From positions 1 through 39,742 of the forward strand of contig JADMKN010000036.1 in assembly GCA_015478825.1 (NCBI GenBank): a stretch of DNA of 39,742 nucleotides, written 5' to 3'. Below the pieces are notes generated by a model. It made no database searches. It saw only the letters and a list, made by a program, of their open reading frames with translations, and had not been told where the DNA came from. Below, one piece after another: positions 27,032 through 33,821 of this stretch. The DNA is from Patulibacter sp. (GTDB lineage: Bacteria > Actinomycetota > Thermoleophilia > Solirubrobacterales > Solirubrobacteraceae). A program made the position numbers and the translations under genes. How positions within the stretch are numbered: position 1 is the stretch's first letter; each line of letters starts with the position of its first letter.

Positions 27032-27913
27032 CTAGGCCTCTACGGCCAACCCCCGCCGGTCGCACGCTCGCAGGAGGTCGTCGACATAGCCGTGGGCATC
27101 GGCGGCGGCGGCGTCCAAGTCTTCGGCCCGCAGGGTGTCGAACTCGGCGGCTCGCAGGGGTCCGACGTGGCTGGGGTCGGGGAAGTCGTTGGCCAGGCAC
27201 TGAAGGGCCTTGCGAACGGTCGTGTCCTCGCGGTTCGCGTGGCTGACGAGGCGGGCAGCGATGTCCGCTGTTCCTTGCGGCCAGCGACGGAGGACGTAGA
27301 CGAGGTCGTAGGCATCCTTGGGTTCCACGCGATCCGCGAAAGCCAGCGCCTTGAGCGCGACGAAGGCGCCGGGGCCGCACACCGGGACCTCCCGCGTGAT
27401 TCGCTCGCCTCCCAGCGTGTGGCCGCTCAGCTCGACCGGCACGCGCTCGTGCGCCGCCAGATCGAGGCCCGCAACGATCAACGCCGCGAAGTCGGATTCG
27501 AGCGGCTGTACTCGTCCCGCTGGCTGCCCTTCTTCGATCGGTGGCAGCAGGAAGTCGATCGTGACGTTCCGCCCTTTGAGCTTCCACCGCTGGGGTGTCG
27601 GGTTGCCTCGCTCATTGGTGTCCGGACCGAAGCCCTCTTGGCGGAGCCTCGTACTGACCTCCTCGTAACCGTGGTCGTCGAGCAACGCGACCGTCATCGC
27701 GACGTCGAGGTCGTTCGTCCCCGCGTGGCCTGCATCGGTTTCGGGATCGGGTCCGAGCCGCTCGTCGATGAGCAGGGTGGGGGTCAGTCCACCGACGACG
27801 CACATCTGACCCAGGTGCCCGCCCAACGTCGCCGCGACGGTCAGGCAGGTCGATCGGACCTGGAGAAGGTCCTCCGGGGTATAGCCGTCGCGGTTCCGGG
27901 GCTTGCCGTTCAC
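27032..27913 (-). CDS. AbiEii-like nucleotidyltransferase toxin (type IV TA)
   Basis: A 293-residue protein with a minimal nucleotidyltransferase signature: GG at residues 41-42 (VVGGLTPTLLID), then NDLD with Asp68 and Asp70 (GTNDLDVAMTVALLDD), and a later IDFLLP. The C-terminal half is helical, including a DAYDLVYVLRRWP block typical of AbiEii/DUF1814-like proteins. Some toxins of this family modify tRNA or bind GTP. GTG 27913 overlaps the upstream stop as GTGA and is preferred; GTG 27922 is an alternative. It is encoded behind the AbiEi-like antitoxin. Its GC content is visibly lower than the surrounding core genes, supporting acquisition. Confidence 0.78.
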   Translation of the reverse strand: MNGKPRNRDGYTPEDLLQVRSTCLTVAATLGGHLGQMCVVGGLTPTLLIDERLGPDPETDAGHAGTNDLDVAMTVALLDDHGYEEVSTRLRQEGFGPDTNERGNPTPQRWKLKGRNVTIDFLLPPIEEGQPAGRVQPLESDFAALIVAGLDLAAHERVPVELSGHTLGGERITREVPVCGPGAFVALKALAFADRVEPKDAYDLVYVLRRWPQGTADIAARLVSHANREDTTVRKALQCLANDFPDPSHVGPLRAAEFDTLRAEDLDAAAADAHGYVDDLLRACDRRGLAVEA

Positions 27914-28983
27914 GTCGGCCACAGCTTCCGCTCGCCGCGGAGATGCTCGGCCGCTTCGCGAGCGCGTTCGGGGAGCGCCAGCAGGTCGAGATAGACCTGG
28001 GCCGGGGAGACCACGGGCATCCCGTCGATCTTCCGGCCGTGCATGACGACGCCGGCGTCGTCGGGGCCTACGAGTTGCACGTTCGCACCGCGCTGGTTCT
28101 GCCGCAGCTCCAGACGCTCGGCAACGTCGCGTGGGTCACCTTCGACGTAGATCGTCGTCAGCCGGAACGAAGCGAACCGATCGAGCAACCAGGCCGCCGG
28201 GAGTCCGGTCAGGGAGTGCCCGATGTGGAGCGCGTCGAGCCGAGCGCTGAGTTCGTGGGAGAGCTCGATGCCGTTGCCCGATGCGTGGCCGAGGACGATG
28301 TCATGCCGGTCGAATCGATAGGTGTCGGCCCATGCGTCGAGCAACAGCTCAGGATCGGCCGGTCGAAGCTCCGGGCCTCGACGCTCGAGCAGCCTCTCGT
28401 CGTCGAGGCGGCGGACGATTCTCGAGATTCGGCCGTCATCGAGCGCGGTTGACGCAGCGAGATCCTTCTGGCGCCACCACGCCCGAGGATCGGCAAGCAT
28501 CTGACGTGCGACGCGGGCGCTGACCGGTGCGAACGCAGACGCCGGGCGGCCTCGCGCCGGGAAGGCGTTCGGGCGTCCCTCGCGAGAGATGTAGAGCTGG
28601 TCCGCTCGAATATGGGCGTTGCCGGACAGGTCGATCCAGTTGATTCCCCGTTCGACGGCCGCCCGGGCCCCCCCGGGGGTCATATAGGGGACCGCAAGCA
28701 CCGGGATCGCATCAGCTAGGTCGTCACCGGCGAGCGCGGCGAGCAACTGGTCCGCCGCGCGAGCGACGACTCCGGCGGCGCCGGAGGCCTTGAACTCGAT
28801 GGCCCACTCACGTTGCTGGTGATCGGTCAGGAGGGCGTCGAGACCACGGTCGGATCCGGGGTCCTGACGCAGTTGAGGCTCCGGGCCATCGAGAAGCTCG
28901 GCAATCAGCGAGGGCAGGCGACGGAGAGCTTCGCGTTCGAAGCTTCGTCCATCCTGTGAAAAAGGCGAATCCTGTGCATGCAT
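27910..28983 (-). CDS. AbiEi-like antitoxin/autorepressor with nuclease-like N-terminal segment
   Basis: A 357-residue protein. Residues about 45-95 resemble a PD-(D/E)XK-like core (DALLTDHQQREWAIEFKASG, with Asp49, Glu63 and Lys65), then helices and GGARAAVERGINWIDLSGNAHIRADQLYISREG. Residues about 160-215 form a winged helix (VARQMLADPRAWWRQKDLAASTALDDGRISRIVRRLDDERLLERRG). The remainder (LLDAWADTYRF...) matches AbiEi-type antitoxins. In known AbiE systems the antitoxin represses its own promoter through inverted repeats; exactly such repeats flank the -10 box here. The ATG at 28983 lies only 11 nt after TATAAT. Whether the nuclease-like part is active is unknown. Confidence 0.78.
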   Translation of the reverse strand: MHAQDSPFSQDGRSFEREALRRLPSLIAELLDGPEPQLRQDPGSDRGLDALLTDHQQREWAIEFKASGAAGVVARAADQLLAALAGDDLADAIPVLAVPYMTPGGARAAVERGINWIDLSGNAHIRADQLYISREGRPNAFPARGRPASAFAPVSARVARQMLADPRAWWRQKDLAASTALDDGRISRIVRRLDDERLLERRGPELRPADPELLLDAWADTYRFDRHDIVLGHASGNGIELSHELSARLDALHIGHSLTGLPAAWLLDRFASFRLTTIYVEGDPRDVAERLELRQNQRGANVQLVGPDDAGVVMHGRKIDGMPVVSPAQVYLDLLALPERAREAAEHLRGERKLWPT

Positions 28984-28989
28984 GCAGGA
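28970..28989. promoter_or_regulatory. Operator 1 of the AbiE pair, TCCTG-N10-CAGGA
   Basis: An inverted repeat spanning the inferred transcription start and start codon of the antitoxin gene. It has the same half-site and the same 10-nt spacer as operator 2. Confidence 0.6.
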
Positions 28990-28994
28990 CTCGC

Positions 28995-29000
28995 ATTATA
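28995..29000 (-). promoter_or_regulatory. Consensus -10 TATAAT of the AbiE operon
   Basis: The minus strand reads TATAAT, 11 nt before ATG 28983, so the leader is about 5 nt. It is placed between the two inverted-repeat operators. Confidence 0.65.
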
Positions 29001-29034
29001 GACAGGAACCGGCCAGACCTGCGAAAAACCTTCA

Positions 29035-29054
29035 TCCTGCACGTCAAGGCAGGT
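29035..29054. promoter_or_regulatory. Operator 2 of the AbiE pair, TCCTG-N10-CAGGT
   Basis: The second inverted repeat with identical architecture, about 47-66 nt upstream of the inferred AbiE start. It directly abuts the plus-strand TATATT (29058-29063), so it could also affect the divergent DCC gene. Two more half-sites (CAGGA 29003, ACCTG 29017) lie between the operators. Confidence 0.55.
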
Positions 29055-29133
29055 CAGTATATTTATGCAGGGGATGATCTCATTCGCACGCCGCTACGCT
29101 CTGCGGGGTGTTCATAACGGTGCGACCGAGCCG

Positions 29134-29547
29134 GTGACCTCTGTGGCTGGCACGCGGTCCCGTGATCACGACGACCGCCTACTCGTGTTGTTCGACGCCG
29201 ACTGCGGCTTCTGCCTCTACGGGCGCGATCTGCTGCTGCGGTGGGATCGCGGCGGCCGGCTGCGGGCGGACCTGATCCAGCGGCACGCGACGACCACGCT
29301 CGCCGACCTTCCGCCCGACGAGCAACTCGCGAGCTGGCACGCGCTCCACCCGGACGGACGCCGCGAGTCGGGGGCCGCGGCCCTGGCGGCGGTCCTGGAG
29401 CGGATGCCGTTGGCCGGGTGCGCTGCCCGCCTGGTTCGGGCGTTCCCGGGTCCGGCGGACCGCGCCTACCGGTGGGTGGCGGCGCACCGCACCGGGATCT
29501 CGCGGCTGCTGCGGACCCAGGGGCATCCGGAGCGGGGCGTCTACTAG
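29134..29547 (+). CDS. DCC-family thiol-disulfide oxidoreductase-like protein (DUF393)
   Basis: A protein of about 137 residues named for its DxxCxxC motif: LLVLFDADCGFCLYGRDLLLRWDRGGRLRADLIQ, then SWHALHPDGRRESGAAALAAVLERMPL, and a C-terminal YRWVAAHRTGISRLLR. All are usual positions for DUF393. The redox motif sits near the N-terminus in this family, so a late start is likely. GTG 29134 is used, while ATG 29065 or 29074 would add 20 to 23 residues and begin close to a TATATT -10 box. It is probably cytosolic. Substrate unknown. Confidence 0.8.
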   Translation: MTSVAGTRSRDHDDRLLVLFDADCGFCLYGRDLLLRWDRGGRLRADLIQRHATTTLADLPPDEQLASWHALHPDGRRESGAAALAAVLERMPLAGCAARLVRAFPGPADRAYRWVAAHRTGISRLLRTQGHPERGVY

Positions 29548-29567
29548 GAGCGGCGGCCGAACGCGTC

Positions 29568-29573
29568 TAGGAT
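29568..29573 (+). promoter_or_regulatory. -10 box TAGGAT, leaderless start of the DUF1330 gene
   Basis: TAGGAT ends 6 nt before ATG 29580. No Shine-Dalgarno is present. Confidence 0.5.
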
Positions 29574-29579
29574 CGGACG

Positions 29580-29954
29580 ATGCCCGTGGATCCAACCGGC
29601 CGAGACCTCAAGCGCTACCTCGAGGAGGACCCCGGGGGTCCGGTGGTGATGCTCAACATGCTGCGCTTCCGGGCCGGCGGCGCGACGTCGTACGACGAGT
29701 ACGCGACGCGGATCCAGCCGTTCCTCGACCGCGTCGGCGCCGAGATCGTCTACGTCGGCGATACCCACACCAGTCTCGTCGCGCCGGACGCGTGGGATTG
29801 GGACGCGGTGTTGCTCGTGCGGTACCCGTCGCGCGAGGCGTTCAGTCGGATGGTCGCCGACCCGGAGTACCAGCAGATCACCGCCCTGCGGACCGACGCG
29901 CTGGAAGAGGCGGTTCTGCAGGCGACGACGCCCTGGGGTGCTCGAGGGCAGTAG
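29580..29954 (+). CDS. DUF1330 domain-containing protein
   Basis: A 124-residue small protein of the dimeric alpha/beta-barrel (ferredoxin-like) type. The family text VVMLNMLRFRAGGATSYDEYATRIQPFLDRVGAEIVYVGDTHTSLVAPDAWDWDAVLLVRYPSREAFSRMVADPEYQQITALRTDALEEAVL has the usual W-D-A-V-L-L-V-R-Y-P-S strand and the Y-Q turn. Members resemble EthD/monooxygenase-like folds; the biochemical role is not defined. It stands alone, with a terminator hairpin overlapping the space just behind its stop. Confidence 0.87.
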   Translation: MPVDPTGRDLKRYLEEDPGGPVVMLNMLRFRAGGATSYDEYATRIQPFLDRVGAEIVYVGDTHTSLVAPDAWDWDAVLLVRYPSREAFSRMVADPEYQQITALRTDALEEAVLQATTPWGARGQ

Positions 29955-29959
29955 AACGC

Positions 29960-29991
29960 AAGCAGCGACCCCGTTGCCAGGGTCGCTGCTT
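29960..29991 (-). terminator. 12-bp terminator hairpin, probably the old ssrA terminator
   Basis: AAGCAGCGACCC and GGGTCGCTGCTT pair perfectly around an 8-nt loop. Read on the minus strand it follows the ssrA-like 3' end by 15 nt and ends in GCGTTCT. Read on the plus strand it can also end the DUF1330 transcript. Confidence 0.75.
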
Positions 29992-30006
29992 CGAACGTCG
30001 CTTCGA

Positions 30007-30041
30007 TGGTGGAGGCGGCGGGAGTTGAAGCCGCGTCCGCG
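30007..30041 (-). other. ssrA (tmRNA) 3'-end relic, candidate attachment site
   Basis: The minus strand ends in TTCAACTCCCGCCGCCTCCACCA, preceded by CGCGGACGCGGC. This is the T-arm and acceptor of tmRNA including CCA, as known for bacterial ssrA. One T-stem position is changed (GCGGC instead of the GCGGG that pairs with CCCGC). The body of ssrA is absent: the PadR gene starts 33 nt away. The 3' end of ssrA is a classic integration site, so this is best read as the distal half of an attachment site, with the ssrA terminator still behind it. Confidence 0.6.
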
Positions 30042-30058
30042 ACCTTCCCCTACGTATG

Positions 30059-30064
30059 TAGACT
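30059..30064 (+). promoter_or_regulatory. -10 box TAGACT of the PadR gene
   Basis: TAGACT ends 9 nt before ATG 30074. The surrounding TACGTATGTAGACT is an A/T-rich patch and may also hold the PadR operator. Confidence 0.4.
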
Positions 30065-30073
30065 TGTGCGCGA

Positions 30074-30409
30074 ATGTCGTCGCCTTCGCCCCGCATGTCG
30101 CGCGCCAAGGTCAGCGTGCTCGAGACCCTGCTCCGAGACCCGGACGCCCCGCACTATGGGTATGCCTTGATGCGTCAGACAGGCGTTAAGAGCGGATCCC
30201 TCTACCCGATCCTCGATCAGCTCGAGAAGTGCCGCTGGCTCGTCGCGCGGTGGGAGTCGCCCGCCGACGTCACCGAGGGCCTGCCCCCACGGCGGTGGTA
30301 TCGGCTCACCGACACCGGCAAGCGTCTGGCCCGCCCGGCGATCGAGTCCTACCTCGCCCGGCAGTACGGGACCAGCCCGGCCAAGCCGATCCCGGGAGTC
30401 GCCCAGTGA
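30074..30409 (+). CDS. PadR-family transcriptional regulator
   Basis: A 111-residue winged-helix protein. It shows SVLETLLRDPDAPHYGYALMRQTGVKSGSLYPILDQLEKCRWLVARWE and PPRRWYRLTDTGKRLARPAIESYLAR, the PadR pattern (YGY.L....G...G.LYP.L..LE...., then YRLT..G). It is short and lacks the C-terminal coiled-coil dimerisation arm of larger PadRs. Its stop overlaps the GTG of the next gene (GTGA), so the two form a two-gene operon immediately beside the ssrA relic. A PadR-partner pair of this kind recurs in actinobacterial accessory DNA, as far as I recall. Confidence 0.87.
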   Translation: MSSPSPRMSRAKVSVLETLLRDPDAPHYGYALMRQTGVKSGSLYPILDQLEKCRWLVARWESPADVTEGLPPRRWYRLTDTGKRLARPAIESYLARQYGTSPAKPIPGVAQ

Positions 30410-31296
30410 CAGCGCTCGTGGTCACCGCCGCAGCCGTCGTACTCGTCGCGATCGCATTCGTGGCGCACGAGGCCACGAAGCAGGTCATCGCGAAGGAGTA
30501 CGACTCTTGGGCTCCTGCCCTGGCTCGGGCGCTTACCCGCCTCGCAGGCGCGATCCACTCACCCCGGGCAAAGGAGTGGATTGCCGATCTCGTGCACGTC
30601 CAAGCCGAGCCGGGCCAAAGCGGCCTCTGGGAGGCTTGCCAACACATCCTCGCGGCCCCCAAGCTCACCGGAATCGCAACTGCGCGACGGATCACGGGGT
30701 CTCCGGGCATCGTCGCCGATGTCGATATGGCTCCGGCTTCGCCGGAGCAGTTCGCTAGGTGGATCGCGGGGTGGATCCGAGAGCGGGACGACAACGCCGG
30801 CGTACCCGATCACCTAGCTCAGACCGTCTACGAGTTCGGCTCAATGCTGGCGCACGCCCCTCAGATCGTCAGTTTCATCGCGGAGAGCGACGGGGATCTG
30901 CGGGGCGTTCACGTCCAAGGCCTCGAGGACGAAGGGGTTGCGGTCAGCGCGAGATTCCACGCTCTGAACCCCGGCCTGCTCGATGGGTTCCAGGGCGATG
31001 TACTGATCGCTGACCCGGAACTCCTGGACGCCCTATGGGGCCTGGCCTCCACGACCGCGAACTTCCACTGCGAGGATCTCAGGGACGATGAGTCGATCTT
31101 CCGGGTCGCCTACTGCGGATTCGGCGTCGAACCGACGTTCGGGTCATTCGGTGCAACGACCGACTCATGGGGCTTCACACGAGTCGAGCGAGGCGACGGA
31201 CTCGTCGAGAGACGACTGATCCTCGAGCATGGCGGGGATGGCACCGTACGGCGAGGTCGGGGTCCGGCATTCTCTCGCTCGATCCTCGAGCACTGA
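30406..31296 (+). CDS. Membrane-anchored protein of unknown function, partner of PadR
   Basis: A 296-residue protein starting with GTG inside the PadR stop. Residues 3-21 are a single hydrophobic anchor (LVVTAAAVVLVAIAFVAHEA). Next comes an amphipathic helix region with AKEWIADLVHVQAEPGQSGLWEACQHILAAPKLTG, which resembles the EEW.ADL...PG..SKL..A motif of short proteins that follow PadR regulators in other actinobacteria (from memory). Residues about 110-296 are an alpha/beta domain I do not recognise, including PEQFARWIAGWIRERDD and two WGFTRVERGDGL-like strands. The 3' end holds a GATCCTCGAGCA direct repeat (31220, 31281). Less GC-rich than core genes. Confidence 0.65.
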   Translation: MTALVVTAAAVVLVAIAFVAHEATKQVIAKEYDSWAPALARALTRLAGAIHSPRAKEWIADLVHVQAEPGQSGLWEACQHILAAPKLTGIATARRITGSPGIVADVDMAPASPEQFARWIAGWIRERDDNAGVPDHLAQTVYEFGSMLAHAPQIVSFIAESDGDLRGVHVQGLEDEGVAVSARFHALNPGLLDGFQGDVLIADPELLDALWGLASTTANFHCEDLRDDESIFRVAYCGFGVEPTFGSFGATTDSWGFTRVERGDGLVERRLILEHGGDGTVRRGRGPAFSRSILEH

Positions 31297-31315
31297 GAGC
31301 GGGTGCCCGAAACGA

Positions 31316-31343
31316 CGAACGCCCCGCGATCGCGGGGCGTTCG
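31316..31343 (-). terminator. 28-bp perfect palindrome, terminator of tRNA-Ala
   Basis: The 28-bp sequence centred between 31329 and 31330 is entirely self-complementary. On the minus strand it is followed by TCGTTTCGGG. Its 3' half plus tail is identical over 20 nt to the terminator of small RNA copy A. It can also terminate the PadR-partner transcript from the other side. Confidence 0.85.
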
Positions 31344-31351
31344 GCTGGAGG

Positions 31352-31424
31352 TGGAGGCTAGGGGATTCGAACCCCTGACCCCCTGCTTGCAAAGCAGGTG
31401 CTCTACCAACTGAGCTAAGCCCCC
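31352..31424 (-). tRNA. tRNA-Ala, anticodon UGC
   Basis: A 73-nt cloverleaf. The acceptor GGGGGCT pairs with AGCCTCC (one G-U). The D-arm is AGCTCAGTTGGTAGAGC, the anticodon arm CCTGCTTTGCAAAGCAGG reads TGC, and the T-arm is AGGGGTTCGAATCCCCT with discriminator A. CCA is not encoded. A strong palindromic terminator follows 8 nt downstream. Confidence 0.97.
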
Positions 31425-31481
31425 GGGACGGGCAAGGATAGCGCCGTCGGTCGCGGGCCGCACCGGCGCTCGCGCGTCCAG

Positions 31482-31687
31482 TCAGTCCCCAGGCCAGGCC
31501 ACCGTGACGTCGTAGTCGCCGAAGGCGCCGTCTCGCGTGACGATGGGAACCCCTAGGTCGCGGGCCTGGGCGATCAGCAGCCGGTCGAACGGGTCGCGGT
31601 GGTGCAGAGGGAGCTTGCGGACGTCCCAGGTCTGACGTCGGGCGATGCGCAACACAGCGGATGGGTGTCCAGGAGCTGCGCGGTCAC
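31482..31687 (-). pseudogene. VapC (PIN-domain) toxin remnant
   Basis: The frame opens with GTG (31687) inside the antitoxin stop and reads TAQLLDTHPL, the first PIN strand with its catalytic Asp. Then it loses phase. In another frame the C-terminus resumes with LPLHHRDPFDRLLIAQARDLGVPIVTRDGAFGDYDVTVAWPGD and stops at 31482. The span is 206 bp, not a multiple of three, against about 390 bp for an intact VapC. So the middle of the PIN domain, including one or two acidic residues, is deleted. The toxin cannot be functional. Confidence 0.8.
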
Positions 31688-31890
31688 CGGTACTCGTCCC
31701 ACTCCGGACACAACTCGTCGAAGTCGTCGGCGATCACGATCTGGCCCGCCAAGGCGCCCACGACCGTTCGTCGTGGCTTGTCGGGCGCGTCGATCGGCAC
31801 CAGCCGGACCACGGGTCGCGCGCCGCGGCGGATCGTGACGTCCTCCCCGCTCTCGGCGGCCGCGAGCGATCCGGATCGAGGCTCGATCAC
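31684..31890 (-). pseudogene. Phd/YefM-type antitoxin, N-terminally degraded
   Basis: A 68-codon frame from GTG 31890. The second half is a clear Phd/YefM antitoxin (AAESGEDVTIRRGARPVVRLVPIDAPDKPRRTVVGALAGQIVIADDFDELCPEWDEY). The DNA-binding N-terminus of the family (EAK..LS.LL) is missing. In the next frame an ATG (31902) opens MRIEARD, which may be the original start cut off by a frameshift. The GTGA overlap with the PIN remnant preserves the original operon layout. It may still be expressed as a fragment. Confidence 0.6.
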
Positions 31891-31919
31891 GCGCCTCGAT
31901 CCGCATCGGTCGAGGGCGG

Positions 31920-32900
31920 CTACCCGATCCGGCTCCGCCAACGCAACCCGAGACCCAGCGCGATCGCGAGGACCACGAAGCCGCCGGCGGCGAACGCGGC
32001 GGTGACCTCGCGCTGCTGCGACTCGGTCGCGACGCGAGCGCCGACGCGCTCGTAGATCTTCTTCAGCTCGTCGCCGTCGTCGACGCTGAACGCCTCGCCG
32101 TCGGAGCGCTCGGCGATCGCCCGCATCGTCTCGGGATCGGGCGGCACCGACAGGGTCTGCCCGCCGATGTCGACCTGGCCGTCCGGCGTGCCGAGCGAGA
32201 CCGTGTAGATCGGGATCCCGGCCTGCTTCGCCTGGTCGGCGATCGTCAGCGGATCCTCGCCGGCGCTGGTGGCGCCGTCGGAGAGCAGCAGGATCGCGCC
32301 GGGCGGACGGTCGTCGCCGCTGTCGGTCGACGGGTCGCCCTCGGCCTTCAGCGCGTCGAGCGCGGTCGAGAGCGCGTCGCCGGTCGCCGTCCCGCCGTCC
32401 GGGTCGAGGCTGTTGAGCGCCTCGCGGGCGACGTCGCGATCGGTCGTGGGCGCCTGGACCACGCTCGGCGACGACGAGAATCCCACCACGCCGACGCGCG
32501 TCTGCTTCGGCACGCCGTCGAGGAAGTCGAGCGCCGCGTTGCGGGCCGCGTCCATCCGGGTCGGCGGCACGTCGGCGGCGCGCATCGAGCCGGAGGCGTC
32601 GGTCACGAGCATCATCGACGCGCGCTCGACCGGCACCGAGACCGTCCGCTCGGGACGCGTCATGCCGATCGCCAGCAGCACGACGGCCAGGCCGACGAGC
32701 GCCGCCGGCAGCCAGCGCCGGTAGCTCGGCTGGGCGGCGGCGACCGCGGCCAGCGTCGGGGTCGCGGGCATCCGCACCGCGTGCCGCTTGCGGCGGCTCG
32801 CGGCGGCGCGGATCGCCAGGAAGCCCGCCGGCACGAGCAGCAGCAGGACCAGGAACCACGGCGCGGTCAGCGAGAGCGCGAGCGGGAACGACGCGGTCAT
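31920..32900 (-). CDS. VWA domain protein, BatA-like (first copy)
   Basis: A 326-residue membrane protein. There are helices at about 12-32 and 63-82, then a von Willebrand A domain with an intact MIDAS: Asp101-Ser103-Ser105 in VTDASGSMR, the TGDALSTAL threonine, and LLLSDGATSAGEDP. A C-terminal helix (FAAGGFVVLAIALGLGL) closes it. The two N-terminal helices, VWA and C-terminal helix are the BatA architecture of MoxR-linked operons. ATG 32900 overlaps the DUF58 stop (ATGA). A paralogue lies at 37198-38154. It may be a metal-dependent scaffold or chaperone in envelope stress. Confidence 0.92.
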   Translation of the reverse strand: MTASFPLALSLTAPWFLVLLLLVPAGFLAIRAAASRRKRHAVRMPATPTLAAVAAAQPSYRRWLPAALVGLAVVLLAIGMTRPERTVSVPVERASMMLVTDASGSMRAADVPPTRMDAARNAALDFLDGVPKQTRVGVVGFSSSPSVVQAPTTDRDVAREALNSLDPDGGTATGDALSTALDALKAEGDPSTDSGDDRPPGAILLLSDGATSAGEDPLTIADQAKQAGIPIYTVSLGTPDGQVDIGGQTLSVPPDPETMRAIAERSDGEAFSVDDGDELKKIYERVGARVATESQQREVTAAFAAGGFVVLAIALGLGLRWRSRIG

Positions 32901-33808
32901 CGGAGCCCCCGTCCCAGGTCGCGCAGCCACTCGCTGTCGGTCGAGAGGTCGATGTGCCGGGCCTGGACACGGCGCAGCGCGGCGTGCACCTGGTCGCGAC
33001 GCTCGGTCTCGGCGGCCGCGAACGCGTCGCGGACGCGCGGCGACGAGGTGTCGACCTCGACGGTCTGGCCGCTGTTCGGGTCGATCATCATCACCAGGCC
33101 GGCGTCGGGCAGCTCGTGCTCGCGCGGGTCGGAGACGTCGATCGCGACGATCCGGTGGCGGCGCGAGAGCACCGACAGCGGGCGCGCCCACGCCGAGGGA
33201 TCGCGGAAGTCCGAGACGACGGCGACCAGGCCGGGGCGTCGGGCGATCCGGTGCAGCCGGCCGAGCGCCGTCTCCAGGTCCTCGCGATCGGGGGCCCCGT
33301 CGGCGGCGACGCCCTCGGACAGCGCGCGGTCGATCGCGCCCAGCGCGGGACGACCACCGGCGGGCGGGAGCAGTGTCGTCGACGTCGGATGGGCGCCGCA
33401 GCGCAGCAGCGAGACCCGCCCGCCGCGCCGCACGCTGAGCCGCGAGACCACGCGGACCGCGCCCTCGGCGACGTCGGACTTGAGCCGGTCGGCGGTGCCG
33501 AACGCCATCGACGGCGAGATGTCCAGCACGACCCACGTGGTCAGCGACCGCTCGGGGACGTGCAGTCGGACGTGCGCCTCGCCCGTGCGCGCGGTGGCGG
33601 CCGCGTCGAGGTGCCGGACGTCGTCGCCCTCGACGTACGGCCGGAGCTGGCTCAGCTCGGTGCCGCTGCCCAGGCCGGCGGCCTGGTACTCGCCGGGCAG
33701 CACGCCGCCGCTGCGGCGGGTGAGGGCCAGCTCGATCGCGCCTACGACCGGGCCACCCACCGTTCCCGGGCCCTGGCGGCCCGGGGGATCGATCAGGGTC
33801 GTCTCCAT
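32897..33808 (-). CDS. DUF58 domain-containing protein
   Basis: A 303-residue soluble protein. The DUF58 signature reads LRPYVEGDDVRHLDAAATARTGEAHVRLHVPERSLTTWVVLDISPSMAFG, where the P-Y-x-x-G-D-D-x-R-x-I/L-x-W-like core is recognisable (the usual Trp is replaced by Ala). A divergent VWA-like fold follows, with DISPSM and VVSDFRDP. It starts 13 nt after the MoxR stop and couples to the VWA gene by ATGA. In MoxR operons DUF58 proteins are thought to act with the AAA+ ATPase on metal or protein assembly. Confidence 0.92.
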   Translation of the reverse strand: METTLIDPPGRQGPGTVGGPVVGAIELALTRRSGGVLPGEYQAAGLGSGTELSQLRPYVEGDDVRHLDAAATARTGEAHVRLHVPERSLTTWVVLDISPSMAFGTADRLKSDVAEGAVRVVSRLSVRRGGRVSLLRCGAHPTSTTLLPPAGGRPALGAIDRALSEGVAADGAPDREDLETALGRLHRIARRPGLVAVVSDFRDPSAWARPLSVLSRRHRIVAIDVSDPREHELPDAGLVMMIDPNSGQTVEVDTSSPRVRDAFAAAETERRDQVHAALRRVQARHIDLSTDSEWLRDLGRGLR

Positions 33809-33821
33809 CGTGGTCAGGTGC

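Noticed and set aside
30007-30409. A full ssrA gene on the minus strand
   Set aside because: Only the last about 35 nt match; the rest of the space is the PadR coding region on the other strand and no tag-peptide frame or pseudoknots fit.
31599-32055. Several plus-strand short frames over the VapBC remnant
   Set aside because: The minus strand gives recognisable Phd and PIN protein text in the expected order; the plus frames are shadows.
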